A model generated the notes under the pieces. The model had not been told where the DNA came from. It did no database searches and was given only the letters and a program-made list of their open reading frames with translations. 64,000 nt of DNA, taken from the NCBI GenBank assembly GCA_035222895.1, contig JAVYIG010001030.1, forward strand, positions 62,001-126,000, written 5' to 3'. Shown here piece by piece: positions 24,961-39,189 of this stretch. Each line of letters opens with the position of its first letter. Position 1 is the first letter of the stretch. Origin of the DNA: Strongylocentrotus droebachiensis. Lineage: Eukaryota > Echinodermata > Echinoidea > Camarodonta > Strongylocentrotidae. Made by a program: the position numbers and the translations under genes.

Positions 24961-27590
24961 TATGACATTTAAGCAGCTGCTCACTGCCATCAGTTGGTTT
25001 TTATAATAGCTACATTTTGTAGCTCTTTAAATAAAGGTTGTATGACACAGCAGTTCATATAAAGCTAATGGTTACAAATGTCAACATACCAATATTTAAT
25101 CCATGTGGCCAACTGGAAGATATGTCAAAGGAATTTAATTGATTGAATATTAATTTAAGATTATATTAAAGTCCTTAAAGACAAACGGTTCACAGATGTA
25201 TGCATATTTATATTTCGTTCATCTGATCATACATTGTATTCCCCAAGTTAAACCTATCCTGAGAAGCAAATTGCAGGTGTCTTACTGCTATGGCAGGCAA
25301 TCATTTGGTACAAACACAGTTAAGGAAATTAACTCAATTATTCATATCCTTTATACCAAGTTTTACAAGTTTTTAAGTATGTGAAACATTGATTACTCCT
25401 GATTGGTTCTAAACTTCTTGAGAATGTAACATATTGAAGATTACATCTTAAAGAATTTTATAAAGTCCCTAATTCATCCAATCCACCTTTCATTCTTGAT
25501 ATTGTAAACACAAAAAATAACAAATTTACAAGGGATACGAATAGCTTAGTTGTTAACTGTATATGCATAAAACTTCAAAACTGTTATGACCTAGCAAATA
25601 TGACCGAAACAACTTCAATTACTTCATCCATTGCAAGCTTCGTGTAGATACATGTACAGACAAACGTCACCTGATCATATATGCACACTGCTCAATACAA
25701 AGAAGTGAGTCCTGTATTGTATTGTATACTCAAACCTGCGCCTTAATTAAACTGTTCTCTGATTCTGATCAATCTTCTAATCAACTTAACCTTCAACTTC
25801 ACCTTCAACTCGACCTTCAGCTTAGCTAGCATTGACCATCTCTTGAATAAAATAATCATGGAGTGCAATGAACAGCTTTCCAATTTTCCACAGATCAATA
25901 TATATTACTCCAGTTCGATCGTTTTTTCTTTTACAGTCAAAATTGAGTATTTGAGACCTTTATTGCTTGGGCTTTCAACTGATTTTTCCAATGTCTGTAT
26001 AAAGATGGTCGACACACTCAATTTAAAAATAAACTACATGTACTGTAGTACAAACGTAATAGAAAGCAACATTATCCAAGGCTTGATATAAGTAGTTGTC
26101 CATGGCAACCAAAAATGCATCAAATGAGGTGGAAGACTACAGGTAGTAACAGATGTATAACAAGAGAAATATGGCAAAAATTCATCATGAGTAATAATAC
26201 CCTAAACATTTATTATGAATACTACAAAGGTGCAATCAGTAATCGTAGATGACGACACTAGAAAGTACAAAAAATGCAATGAATGTATTCATCCTCAGAT
26301 TACAAGCACCCCCGCAAATTTCATCCTTATGTACCGCAAGATGAAAATATTTGAATGACTGCATATATAATGACACATGTGTTTCTGTTTCAGAATGTTT
26401 TAGTTTTAGTGATCATAACAATTATTGCACTTAATAATTCAAAGTTCCAAACCTTCCATAGAAATAGTTATTTATGTATGACTAAAAAGCAACCAATTAT
26501 CCTCTTTAATAATGAATTAATGGCAGTGTATTATGTCTAATGGAACTTAAAACTGAAAGAAAAGCATTGTACCCTAAAAAATTGCTTTATCTGCAAACAA
26601 GCATAGCAGAAAAGCTGATGAAGTGAACATAATGATGGTTTATAAAATCAATAACGTCGGCATGATGCAAATTTCTAGGGTGACTCCATAACAGATGGCA
26701 TTAATTACGTACATGCCGGCTGCAAACTTGCACATGTCAAGACTTACGCAAGAGAACGTAAAAAAAGGTGCAGTTCACTTCACAAATATACACCGCAATG
26801 CCGATGGAGCGTAAATGTAAATACTCACATATGTGAAAATGAAGTTCCTTCTTATTAGGCGCTTTTATTTGATGTAAATGTCAGTTCCTGTGATACTGGC
26901 ACTAGTAATGTAAATACTGATATTGCATTCAGTACTGCATATTCTGAGAAAATTGCAATGCTTGTAGTTGTACACATACATTGTGTACATGTACATGTAC
27001 ATGTATGTATTGTATGAAGCACAGCTACAATCCTCCCGTATACAATTGCACAAGGTTCATTGCAAGAGAAAATATCTGAAGAAATGTACAATGACTGGTG
27101 GAATGTACATGCTTGGTTAGTGTCATTGTACATGTACATGTATGTTTCTGAGTATGTGAGTATGTGATGAATAAGACTATTACATATGCAAATTTTATGC
27201 ATACTTTTTTAACAAAGGTTGTTCTTGACAACCTGAAAGCTTATCCGATGCTTGCCCAACATAGCAACATGTATTATTGTAGTTCATTCATTAAAAAAAG
27301 GTTGGTAGAATAACTCATCACTAGGTCCCCAAGAAAGGAACAAACATCCATAAATTTAAATATGGTAGTAAACCAGTCTATTACATTACAATAACAATGG
27401 TGATGCTTTGAACAAGACACTTGTTGGAATGTTCAGTGAGGCCTGAACAAACACTTCAGCTTGTACACTACACACATGTGCATACATGCAATGCAAACAA
27501 AAGGCTTGCCTGAAAAAGTTCACATTTCATCCAAAGCTTCCGCATGCACACGCACTATACAATGTAGGCCCACATTGTATGGTCTAAATT
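24961..27590. other. No gene seen
   Basis: AT-rich, with TGTACATGTACATG-type alternating repeats near 26985-27005 and 27130-27145. No supportable coding segment. Confidence 0.4.
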
Positions 27591-27722
27591 ACAAAATGGT
27601 ATTTGCATAATGTAGGGATCATATTTTATTATCAATGATATTCCATTTTTATATCAATTATATGACAAAATGGCATTTGCATTAGGTAGGGATATTTTAT
27701 TATCAATGATATTCCATTTATA
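27591..27722. repeat. 74-bp tandem duplication
   Basis: Two copies of ACAAAATGG[TC]ATTTGCAT...GATATTCCATTT with offset about 74 bp. Confidence 0.75.
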
Positions 27723-27824
27723 TGATGTTTATTGCTCTTAATCTCCTTCTCAGATTATACTTTCATATGCAGTGTCATAATTGATATATCTTTCTAATAT
27801 ATCTTTCTAAACCTGATTTAAAAA

Positions 27825-27940
27825 AACAAAACAAAAATAATAATAATAACATTAGTAGTAAATAATAATAATAACAGTAATAATAATAATGGTTAAAATT
27901 ATCATAATAATAATGATAATAATAATAATAATAATGAATG
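27825..27940. repeat. TAA microsatellite
   Basis: Interrupted (AAT)n tract. Confidence 0.9.
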
Positions 27941-29015
27941 ATCTGTCGATGTCAGGCAACCTAATGATGAATAATAAAAACAACAACAACTACACTTAAA
28001 TTTAGGCATATTTTCACTGTTCATCTGTAGTGCAAGAGTGCACATAATGAGCAAACATGAAGAAGCCATCCAAAATATTCCTGCAACTTGAGATGTTTTC
28101 TCTCAAATAAGATGTACCAGTAGGCTAAAACCTTCTCTACAATGCCAAACTATTCTAAAAATAATAAAACTCTTCTGTCTCGAAGCACAGCATGTGAAAG
28201 GACACTTGCCTTTCCAAATGAAGGCACATAATGAAAAGCATGTACAGGTAGATATATGGAATTGGAAGGCTACATGTACATATTTCATGACATTGCTATG
28301 TTTTTACACATGTTGAACAATAGCACATACTCATGTATAAATTTATATGTATACAACCTGTCATTCACACTAGCAAACCTTATTGTATAGCAATACAAAA
28401 TACTGTATATAACAATTTTGCTCTAATCTGAACTTTTATGATTGTAATACAGAGATATGGAGGTTTTGTTTCAAATGAAAACTTGATAGATACATGTAAA
28501 ATAACCTAACTAGTTTCTTTACTTCATACAACCTTTGTTTTTACTGAATCATTATGCCCCTTTTGCAACACAGTGATGCTTCAAAAGACGATTTTTCATA
28601 TGGATTTCGTATTTAAAAAAACCACTTGTGTGAATGCGCCGATCAAGGTTCATACAAAGTATCCAGCAGCAATGATTCTGTTTATTATTAAGCCAGTCCT
28701 GCTATTGACTGCTTCAATACCTATAGGACTGAATGTGATTTCCCCTCAGTTTCTAAATGCCATGCAATTTCCAAAAGTATATTTGCTTGGGGAAATGACA
28801 ATATTTCAATTCCAGTTTGCTTTTCAGAGAAAACTGCTCTCAAACCAAATGAGTGGGAGAGGGTGTATACAAAATACACAGGGGTGAATTTGCTTCCTAC
28901 ATGTACATGTAGGTGCTCTCATGAGAAGGTAAGGTGAACTTCAAATGATTTTCTTGTGTTTCATTTTCTTTTCTCAAGGCCAGTCACATGATTCATGCAG
29001 TTTCAATGTTGAATA
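27941..29015. other. No gene seen
   Basis: The largest ORF here (28573-28887, plus strand, 104 codons) has no recognisable domain, lacks splice support and has AT-rich codon use like its flanks, so I do not call it a gene. Confidence 0.4.
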
Positions 29016-29211
29016 TTAAAGCCCCTCTGCACTAGTTTGGCCAAGGGGATTAGACCTCTCTGCAAGGTCACTGACAGGTGGTTATCTCATCAAATCAGCT
29101 CTCAATTAATATAAGAATAAAAGGGATCATGGGGGACCAACAGGCACTGATTAGCCATCGTTTGCTATATAGAGGGCGCAAGTAGCTATAAGTAGTGCAG
29201 TAGGGCTTTAA
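29016..29211. mobile_element. TTAA-bounded MITE, family 5 (copy a)
   Basis: Begins TTAAAGCCCCTCTGCACTA and ends TAGTGCAGTAGGGCTTTAA, a terminal inverted repeat with TTAA tips; 196 bp. A shorter copy in opposite orientation (165 bp) sits in MOCS3 intron 6 at 51035-51199. The two share CTAGTTTGGCCA, AGACCTC and GGGCGCAAGTAGCTA (or their complements). Confidence 0.8.
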
Positions 29212-29582
29212 GTCTGAATCCCATTCGTTATAAAGTGCCAACTTGTTTAACAAAATATTCTAAAATTAGTGAAACTGTATGATAGTTGATAGAAAATAAA
29301 TCACGGCCCTGTTTCATAAAACTAGTTATCAATATTACAAGTTGCAATAATTGTTAGAAGCTACTGAAATCGTTGCATGTGATTGGCTTAGAGTAAATTT
29401 AATTAATATAAAAATGTGATACTTATTGAACCTTGAATGAATATATGGACAGATATTATTGTCATGAAAGGAGTGTCCATCAAATACTACAACAAAGAAA
29501 CTTGAATGAATGACTCTCAGAGCGGCGATTGCTATTAATATGCTTCATCACCTCCTACCCAATCAGTTCGCCCACGTTTATT

Positions 29583-29660
29583 GTCTGAGTGCATAAAGGG
29601 TGTTAACTCTTGATATGCTTCAAGTCAGAGTTAATTAACGCCCTTCTGGCTCTGCGCAAA
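29583..29660. repeat. Short palindromic dispersed repeat
   Basis: GTTAACTC near 29602 and TTAACGCCCTTCTGGCTCTG at 29635-29654 are facing halves of the same GCCAGAAGGGCGTTAA repeat seen at 571-630 and 6118-6190. Confidence 0.55.
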
Positions 29661-30504
29661 TAATTACACCAAGTGGAAGATAGAGTGTGCTTCCTACGCC
29701 TACACAATCAGTGAGATGAACATATATATATACCGGTATATATGTAAAGCTATTCTTAGCTCCACAAACAGACAGGAAAACTAATTTCACAGCATGCATG
29801 TTCACAGACTTAGATCTATTCTATTGTTCTAGAGCAGGACGTAAATAGGCTGCGTTGAAAATGAAAATAAGACATGACTGTATCAGATTGTCCCCAACCT
29901 ACATTAGCGTGAGCTGAAAGTACCGACCGATTTCTTAATCAATGCTTGCCGTCTACCTGCTAATCAAATCATAGATTGGCAATAATCTAATCTAGATGGA
30001 CCTTAAAAAAGGGTCTTTCATCGGGAGCGTCCATGTCTACAATGGCTGTTTTGCCGTTGCATTGAATATGTTTCCTTGGAAGTTTAGTTCCGCACAAAAG
30101 CATAGCATGAACACGCATCTCTGAGAAGGTATTGTACGGATATGAAATTTGATACAACAGGATAGAAGCAGAATGAGAATGAAAATTCCTGGAAATATCC
30201 CACGTAATTAAATTGCCTACCCTACAATTACAACTGAATAACGAAGCCAGCAATTTTTAAATAGGATTGAATTCAACAACAACTTAGCATCTCATAATCA
30301 TAAATTTCAAATTACTACTTTTAAATATCAAGATTTAAAAAACATAGTCCCTACAATATACTTCAGAAGTGGTATTTTCTTGTTCGAAGTCGGCCGAAAT
30401 GGATTTACAGTGTTGTAAGTTCAAATGTTATAATAGCTAGCAATACTAAATGTTTTATATAAATGTCTTTTACACATGATCAAAGCTATTTTCCAAACTT
30501 TCGG
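29661..30504. other. No gene seen
   Basis: AT-rich. It includes a TATATATATACCGGTATATAT palindromic word near 29723-29743. Confidence 0.4.
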
Positions 30505-31048
30505 CCCTGCCATTCGATATGTCTTTGTTGTCATGAAAAAGTTAGACTGTTTGAATAGCCTATGTTGTGTTGGTCTGCTGATTACTTTTCCTGCAGGGAT
30601 TTATGTATTTCAGGTAACTTTAAACAGAATCATCAATCGTCACGAAAGAAAATTGTTCAACAAATATTCTTATTCGTATCTCGCCTTCAAAATGTCCAAA
30701 ATTTTCTGATCTAGTGACCCTGCCATTTAATAGGTCTTCTTTGTCATAAAAAAGTTAGACTGTTTGAATAACCAAGAAGTTACTAGCCATAAGCCCATAA
30801 CCTACATTGTGTTGGTCTGTTGATTACTTTTCCTGCAGGGATTTATGTATTTCAGGTAACTTTAAACAGAATCATCAATCATCACAAAGGAAAAATGTTG
30901 AGCAAATATTCCTATTTGTATCTCGCCGCCAAAAAAAAATTCTGATCTATTGACCCTGCTGTTTGATAGGTTTTCTTTGTCATAAAAAAGTTAAAATGTT
31001 TATAAAATAGCCTACATTGTGTTGGTCTGCTGATAAATTTTCCTGCAG
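30505..31048. repeat. Three-unit tandem repeat (about 213-236 bp)
   Basis: Units start at CCCTGC near 30505, 30718 and 30954. Each contains TTGTCATRAAAAAGTTAGAC or a variant, TTGTGTTGGTCTGCTGAT and TTTCCTGCAGG. The third unit is truncated. Confidence 0.85.
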
Positions 31049-33481
31049 ATAGTGAGTTAATACAATGACAAAATCCTACCGGAAACCATTTACTACACCT
31101 GGGTAGAGACAGTCAACTGTGTAGAAAATGTCTCAGGCTAAGCATCAGACAAGGATCCAGATACCCATTTCATACTGCACCAAAACTTTGGGGTCCTTCT
31201 GTAGCATGAGCCTAAGTTACGTTGTACTGTGTTTAAATTTATACCACTTCTGAAGCGCCCCAACTTATAACTTTAAACAACTTTAAAAGAACGGACGAAA
31301 AGCGGTCATTGTGTATTCAGTGTGGGGTACGTTTGGTGATGATCCTGAAGCACTTCTGACAAAAACTAAAATAACAAAAGGGGACAAAACTCTCAAAAGC
31401 TTGAACTTGAACAAGAAAACGAACCACAACGCCAAAATGCTCATACAGTAAAACAGCATGTGGAGCCAACGAATAGCTCAAGGCACAAAATAATGAAGTC
31501 CCTATAAGCGAGTTTTCCTGTCAGAACAAGTACATGGCAACAGATAATGGACGCTAATCACTAGAGACAGCTACACAGTCATCATACAACAAACATAATG
31601 TGATAAGAGTCAATAAACCACATTAGCTAATCTCTGGTGTATCCTTCTTGTCTGATAGCCATTGACCTCCAAATTACTCCCGATATATTTGAGGGCAAAA
31701 GGGTGCTACATGTAGGTCATAATACTTTTACATCTAATGATCTAAAGATAGTGAGATACACTGTCCTTCTGGTTCGGAACAGACAGAATGATCTAATGAC
31801 TTAAAACTGATTCAAAATTTGAATTGAATTTTCAGACAGGGCGAGATCTAATTTGGTCGTAAAGGGGAAAAAAGGACAATCTACAGTGTATGTTAGGGGT
31901 ACTTGGGGCATAGACCACCTCTAGATGTGGTCTTTAATAGGGGCACTGATTGGGGGTGGGGTCAACTGCCCCCAATTTTAAAATGAAATATGTGTTTTGT
32001 CGAGAGTTCAACTATGAACAATGCATCCCTCTTCGATGTTAACAAATAGTCTAAGGTTGCCCTACCAGCTCCCTCCCCCCCCCCCTTCCCTTCTCCAGGA
32101 AAGACAATAAATGTAAACAGAGATCATGACATCTTTGACTAGAAAACTTTTTGCTATGAAATACCAGTCAATCTTGAGGCACCCTTTACATAGATCTCTG
32201 CTGGTTGCAGGGGTCAGCTGGCAAGGATCAGTCTACCGGTACTTGCCTTTCAGGGCCCTATGGCCAATGGGCAATCCGGAATCTGTTTTTAGGTGAATGT
32301 CCAATTATACAGTAGGTCAAAGTCTGTTATTTATTGCAATCAATTGATCCGTTTTCTTTGCAATGGTTGTAATTCCTTGATAAAGAACTAAAAGAAGACG
32401 GGGGAATTACATGTCATCATGATTACTTCAAATATGGGATTCCCCATTTGTGGAATAATTGCGATCGGTGTAATCCCTTTCTCAGAATGTCATACATTTA
32501 TGTTGAATGACTTTCATTCTACAATTGCCATCTGGATATCAACAATTGATTTACCTTTCTGGTATAGACGACTATGATGTACATATTTGAAGCATATTCT
32601 ATCTGAGAGCCTTTTGTTCCTCCTCTTAACCGCCCCCCCCCCCTTTCAGAAGAAAAAGATTTTGCAATGTTGTGGTCATATTTTCACTGATTAATTTCTC
32701 ACTTCCGTAAGTAACCAATGTTCGCATCAAAACTAATTATATGAACAAATAGTAATCACAACCTGTATTATGAAATCTTTGTACAAGTTTGTAACCTTTA
32801 TGACACAGTCATCACACTCCAAAAATGTTGACCTGTAACACATAACAGAGATATGCTTTTTTTCATCCTCCTTCTTGTTATGGATCTCCCTATACTACAA
32901 TCAAAGGATCATATTTCCATTTCCAAAATATGACCTCATAATTCACTCAATTCAGTGGTTCAATGGCACCCTTGAACATTTGCTTCTCTTGGGCTTGTTT
33001 ATTTTTTAAACACAAAAAGTGACTCTCCAAATCGTTCTGACCTGGCCTTTGGTATGAAGTGGAAGAGGAATTACAAATAGGCTATATAATCAACAGAATC
33101 CTTGTACAATAAAGAAGAGAGATTTTCTCTGCACGTGTGGATTTTTCAACTTTTTTGTTTGTTTGTTTTCATTCTTTCCAAAGCTATTTCATAAAGAAAT
33201 ATCAAAGGCTCAATGATTCTCTGGCCCCATTACTGTATTTTTGTCCAGGCTACTGGCATTAAAAGGCAATCCAACCCTTCGAATGCATTGGTTTATATGA
33301 AAGCAGGAAATTAAGAGATAGAGAATGGCGATTAGTCTCTCAAGGGAAGTACACATCATGGTCACAGATCTACAGAATTTCCATTTTTTGATAGTTCATT
33401 ATTGAAGGAAAAACTATTATCTAAAGATCATAACGACGAGAGCAAACAGAGGCATGAACGGCCAGCCAAAGTTAACTCCAA
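31049..33481. other. No gene seen
   Basis: No coding segment is supportable. Short C-runs lie at 32073-32085 and 32633-32643. Confidence 0.4.
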
Positions 33482-33991
33482 TTTAAAGGTAATACAAAGT
33501 TTTGGTAAATTTTGAAAATTGGCTGGATAGTGATTCTTTACAATTTGTATATATTTGGATGCCCCTGTGGATGTATTATAAGCACCATAAAATTTAGCCC
33601 CTAAAACACTTCTGCTTTCGAGAAAATTTGAATTAAAAAATTTACCGGTGCTCCCGGTAAAATTTGATAAATTTCAAATAGCGCCTACGGCCAAACAATG
33701 GTAGCTGCGACCATGAAAATCTCAGAATATATAGTTGTGGATTATAATTTCCAAATGGGAATAGCCAATCGGTCGATTCTAGTCAAGAAACATTATTTTA
33801 TAGCTAAATTGATATCTTGACCTTGAGAGGGAGCTATACAACATGAACAGCTTATTATTTACAATTTCATCACTTTAGACTCGATTTCAACAGCGAAAAC
33901 GGTTACTGAATATTGTAGGATCACATGCTTCCAATATGTTAATTTGAACCAAATTCATGACCCCATACCGAAACTTTGTATTACCTTTAAA
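33482..33991. mobile_element. TTTAAA-bounded MITE, family 6
   Basis: Starts TTTAAAGGTAATACAAAGTT and ends AACTTTGTATTACCTTTAAA, a near-perfect 20-bp terminal inverted repeat; 510 bp. It has no transposase. A fragment of its interior (GCTAAAAATTTAGC...TTCTGCTTTCAAGAAAA) recurs at about 45735-45800. Confidence 0.8.
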
Positions 33992-35364
33992 GTCGATATC
34001 AGTCTTTGTGAAACACTCCCCTGCTCTATTAGTATAGTATTAGTATCCAAACCTAATAAAGTCATGAGTGTACATTATACATGCACTGAAACAGCGTTGT
34101 TATGCATGTTAAATTCTAATCGACTGATGTTCGTAATTTGATAGCATCTTTAGCGTGCCATGTTTGATGCACAGCCTAGTTCCGGAAGTAGAGATGAAGA
34201 GCAGGATATTGTTTTGATCTAAAATCAACTCACATTTGTATCATAGCCCTGTTCATGTCTGCGGATACTGCAATGTTGATGATGTAAGTGGTCGTTACTG
34301 GTCATATCAGGGAGGAATTGTTGCAGTATTCCTTTGTATGCCCTTCTTCATATGTACATGTACATGTACTCATTAGCAATGCAATAAAGCACTGCCCTTA
34401 TATAGATCATCAAGGACCATCTTGCAAATAGTTACCCAACATGCAATAAAAAAAAATGACCACAGGTCAGACGCTCAGATTCAAAGCTATGCTTCATCGC
34501 ACAAGCCCACAATTGTATGACTTACTTGCAGATACCATTCATATTTGCTTTGTATTTGTATTTGTAATACAGAATTTTATCCTATATCCCTACAGAATAA
34601 TAAAAAGCAGTAATTGCGGGTCAAATAGCAAGAAGCAAACAACATGTTCCACATCATTTGGCAGGATCTGTTCACACCTGCTGCTAGCTGTAGCATATCC
34701 ATGCCATGAAATACAATGTTCATGTAGCAGCATCATTTGCAGAAACTTTGCATGTAGGTGGCATACAGCATGTGAACAGAGCTAATGGAAGTGCTCGCAA
34801 TCGTACATAATAACCAGATTTTCCATATTAATTCCTGGTTCATTTATGTGACCGATAGCAATCAATAATCATCTGAGAATTAAACATGCTTCAATTCTTG
34901 TCAAGATGTTAGTAGTGGTCTTTTTTGTCACGTATAATTCAGATCAACATTTAAAACAAGCTTGTAGTTTTCAAAATCAATAACTACATGTATGGGTGGT
35001 GAAGAGGCTAAGTTATGATCACAGAAAGTATTATGAAAAGCTCAATGTAATGACATTTTGTGTATTGAAATGAGACTACAATAAGGCATTTGACCGGTGA
35101 ACATTTATCTCAATAATAAGAAATTAGTCTTATAGTTATACTGGGAGGCAACTATTTGAATATTTCCTGTTGGAGATACAGCAAACTGAAGGGGGAAATG
35201 CTTTTTTTCTTTTCACAACCATCCCCTACTCTTTTGAAGATCTATTTTCCAAATATCATTATCATTATCATTCAATTTGTTATTAGTTTTACTTTTACAT
35301 GTATGTTTACATGTATCCAGCATCACAATATTCACATCCTACTGGGTACCCATTAATAAACACA
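33992..35364. other. No gene seen
   Basis: No splice-flanked or domain-bearing ORF. It contains an ACATGTACATGTAC word near 34350. Confidence 0.4.
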
Positions 35365-35424
35365 TACCGTAAATAACGTTGTATAAACCGCCCTCGTGTA
35401 TTAACCGCACCCCTCTTTTTCGCC

Positions 35425-35460
<36 letters not shown>

Positions 35461-35901
35461 TTTTTTTTTTTTTTTTTTTTGCCGAGATTTTTTTTTTTTT
35501 TGTGTAAGATCATTACGGTACTGTAAATTAAAAAAACAGTAGGGACCTAGGATAGAACCTTGTGGTACATCATGTAATAGAAGAAAAATTGGAGGAATTA
35601 TTATTATAAACTAGGTCTACATATTGAGATCTATCAGAAAGATTACTTTCAAATTAACCAAGATGACAGACAAATTTGAGTGTTGTTCTAGTTTCCGAGT
35701 GGTGAGTCAACACACCGATTACCGAGCTGGGAGACATTGCCAGGCATAGCGCCAGGTGGAGGGGCATAAATTGAAACTTAAAAAAAAAAAAAAAAAAAAA
35801 AAAATTTTTTTTTTTTGGTGTACCGTGTATAAACCGCACCCCCGACTTTGAATTTTTTTCGGCGGCAAAAAAGTGCGGTTTATACACCGTTATATACGGT
35901 A
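35365..35901. mobile_element. TIR element with TACCGTA ends and internal poly-A/poly-T
   Basis: The left end TACCGTAAATAACGTTGTAT and the right end ATACACCGTTATATACGGTA are imperfect reverse complements, and the ATAAACCGC block next to each end is also mirrored. Inside, a run of about 30 A is followed at once by about 20 T (35428-35480), and another A-run then T-run lies at 35779-35816. The flanks suggest a TA target, but the superfamily is uncertain. Confidence 0.65.
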
Positions 35902-37558
35902 GGTAGAAAGAAGAAACATAGATACAATGCCTTCATTTAGGAAAACAAAGTGTTGTGTAGGAGTTTGACCTCACAGGCTTTCTTTCTCCAGTTAAATATT
36001 TTAACTTTAACCACTAGACTTCAACACAACTACTTTCCATTGCATTATTATATTTAATGTTAACAACAGGAAGACACGTGTTGTTTTTCTTTCTTTTGTT
36101 GCTTTTTTTTTCACTTTTATTTTTGTTTTTGTAAAAATCAGTTTGTTCCACCCACTTGAAAAGTTGAAATCAGCATATATATATATGACTTTCATATTCA
36201 TCTCAAAGATTTTTTCTATGATTATATTGAAAGGGTATTTTTCAGGAGGAAATGAAAAGGGCATTGGTAAAGTCAAGTAACATGTAATCAACACATAAAT
36301 ATCTTGCCTCACACAACTGTCTTTCGAAAGTGCGCTACTCAGCTCACTGACATACATGTAGCTTACATTACAGTTGCATAAAGTAGTCTTGTAACTGCCT
36401 TTTTAATTGGTATCAAAGGCCGACACGATCTTGAAATGTGAACTTTCACTGCTTTTAATCAGGAAAGAATAATATCAGGGAGATGGTATGTCATAATATT
36501 TGTTTGAATGTTATATTTCACTAGTTTAAAGGTCAAGTGTTCGTTCTTGTTGTGTTCTTTCCTCTTTATAACAACTTAACCTTTTCCACACAATAAAGAA
36601 CTATTATTCTACAAAGAGTAGATCATACATGTAGCTTAAAGAAACAATCTTTGTTGGTCAAAGGACCAATAAATTAAGGGGGTTTTACCGGGTCAATTTG
36701 TACAGGTTTCATGGGCACTCTTAATCTTCATCTATCAGCTTAAAAGGGCATTCTGGGAAGATTGGGGAGGGGCAAAGTGTGCCTGCACTGCTCGAATATA
36801 AAGAGTTTGATTTGATTAATATCTCCAATCTAGTTTCAATTGATCATACTGACTTGAGCACAGACTATCCAAACTGTTTAATCTAATTTTAAAGGAATAA
36901 AAATCCTAAGAGAAGAGGCGTAAATATTCACTTCTGAATGACAAACGCCTATAAACTAAAACAACAACAACAACATCCTCTACACTAAACATATTACAGC
37001 TGAAAAGGGAAAATACATTTATAATTCATATTTGTAGTGTACACATGGACATACAGAAACTTCTCTACTGTAAACAATGTAATCAGAGGCTCTTTCTTTC
37101 ATGTACATGTACATGTATGCATCTTGGCTGCCAAATCCATGGTCGAACAATGTGTTTGGAAGGTTACTATTCGTGATTGAAACCGATAGTTTCATACTGG
37201 TTGCAATTGCCGGTACTTAATGGCAGTTCAGTCAACTCTAAACGTGCGTCATCATGTTGATATTTCACACATTTGCAACAAGGATGTAGACAAGGAAAAT
37301 ACAAGACTGTGTGAAACAAATACAAGATCATGGAGTATTTAAACAGTATTTTGATATGTTCATGAATATCTGCAGGCTGCTTTTCTACACATGTGCCATA
37401 CTCCAGAGAGTAGAGTGTTAACACGTGAGCAGATATCTGAGATTATTATCAACTCTGAAGATCTTGAATTGCAATTTAAAGAGGTTACATCTCCCATTTC
37501 CACGATCAAGAGTGACGACTTCTCAGGACATGCGTAATGATATACGTAATCGATCAAC
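35902..37558. other. No gene seen
   Basis: AT-rich sequence with no coding support. Confidence 0.4.
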
Positions 37559-37938
37559 TTAAAGATAAAGTTGGGTTCTCATCAAGCTATTAGATTGTAA
37601 TTTAAGAAATAATGTCTAAAACGATTGGGAAAGGTTGATTATGTACAAGAATTGGTGTACACTGTGAGGTTTTAGAATCGTCCAAGTGATAAAAAATTAA
37701 TCTTGCTGACAGTCAAATGCATTACACATGAACTGTGTGTAGGGCCTAATGTACACACATCTCATGAAAAATTGGCCCAAACCTTTCACATATTTCTTGT
37801 CGTATTTCCTATTTAAAAAAATTGCATTTTTAAGAGCAATCCTTTTCAGGAGACATATATCTCCTATTCTTCAAAACTGACAAAAAATGAGAAAGCTCAC
37901 AAATTATTTTTCACCTTCCCTGGAACTTGGCCTCCTTA
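37559..37938. mobile_element. TTAA MITE, family 2 (diverged copy)
   Basis: Starts TTAAAGATAAAGTTGGGTTC and follows the element at 5697-6091 through AAAGGTTGAT and GAAAGCTCACAAATTATTTT. Its right end (CTGGAACTTGGCCTCC) has lost the clean TTAA tip. Confidence 0.65.
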
Positions 37939-38263
37939 CAATTTGTAAGTCTGATCTCCAGGTTTGCAGACAACATGTATAGCTTTAGGTGTACTGTACG
38001 ACTTCTTTTCAGACTTGTAAAAAGGTTTTTCTCAGATAAGATTGAAGGAGGGATTATAGAATGATAGGCCTGCAGCCCTACACTGTGTTTGGAAAGTATG
38101 TCCTACTTTTTTTTCAAAGGCAACAAAGACACTTGTCTGTCCTACATTGCACACGTCTAGATTTATCAGGAATTCATAAAAAATGCATATACTTTGTTTA
38201 TGATGTTCCTTTTAGCTGTATGTTTGAAACTGCTAAGGGATTATTTTGGTGATGAGCGTTCTT

Positions 38264-38660
38264 TTAAAGCTAAAGACCAGTTATGGTCATGCGATTGCAT
38301 TGTGAAAGAAATTGTGAAATCGATCGGAAAAGGTTGATCATCTAGCATAGATGTACTACAAGGTTCTGGAATCATCAAAATGATAAGAAATTTGGCCAAG
38401 TCTTCATAAAGTTAGAATCACTGTACACAGAAAGAAAGATGTATACGGGACTACACACACGTGCGCGACACATGCATTTGTATCTCTCAACAGGCGAGAG
38501 ATACACTAATTTACCAAATATATCAATTAGTAGGCGGTTTCCCGTCAACATTTTTAACATCATGTAAATTCAAAACATATTCTTTCACATGATTGGTAAT
38601 AAGAGCTTGCATTTCATTTTTTGAAATTGGGGTGTTTCCAATACTGGTCTTTACCTTTAA
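38264..38660. mobile_element. TTAA-bounded MITE, family 1 (copy a)
   Basis: Begins TTAAAGCTAAAGACCAGTTA and ends ACTGGTCTTTACCTTTAA. It is 397 bp including the TTAA tips. The inverted copy b lies about 530 bp downstream. Confidence 0.85.
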
Positions 38661-39189
38661 AGCTTGGTTTCACCAGACCTAAAAGAGATGTCCATGTCCA
38701 TGGGTTCAGAAAACAGAACATACATGTATCTAAAATGTACACACTGTTTGACAAATCCTTGGTTCTTAATGTTTTACTTGGTTTGCAATGTAAAACCATA
38801 TCCCCCTGTATAAATTTAAAATATGAGTGACTCTCCCACCCCACAAGATATATTTTTTTTAAATTTCATTTTAATGTCAAGTAGAGTCTATCAAACTAAT
38901 GGATACCTCTCTCTTACATAACACATTACCCGCATGATAGAATTGCTAATTAGAGGATCTCTAAATCAAGTGTGATCTTCATGTAGAAACGTTTAAAAAG
39001 CTTTCTGTACTAATTTTTCATTTTTTCCTTGACCAAATAACCTGTTACTGTCAAAATAGAACTTGTTTCTCTTAGAAACATAGCAATTACTTTGAATTTG
39101 AAAAAATTAAGTACTTGATTACATTACTGGCAAATGAACTTTGCTGCAAGTCATCTGTTTGGAGCCGGAATGGTGTTAATTCATATACT

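Noticed and set aside
28573-28887. 104-codon plus-strand ORF
   Set aside because: AT-rich codons like the flanks, no motif, no splice or promoter evidence.
34456-34785. 109-codon plus-strand ORF
   Set aside because: No domain, no coding bias. The cysteines show no regular spacing.
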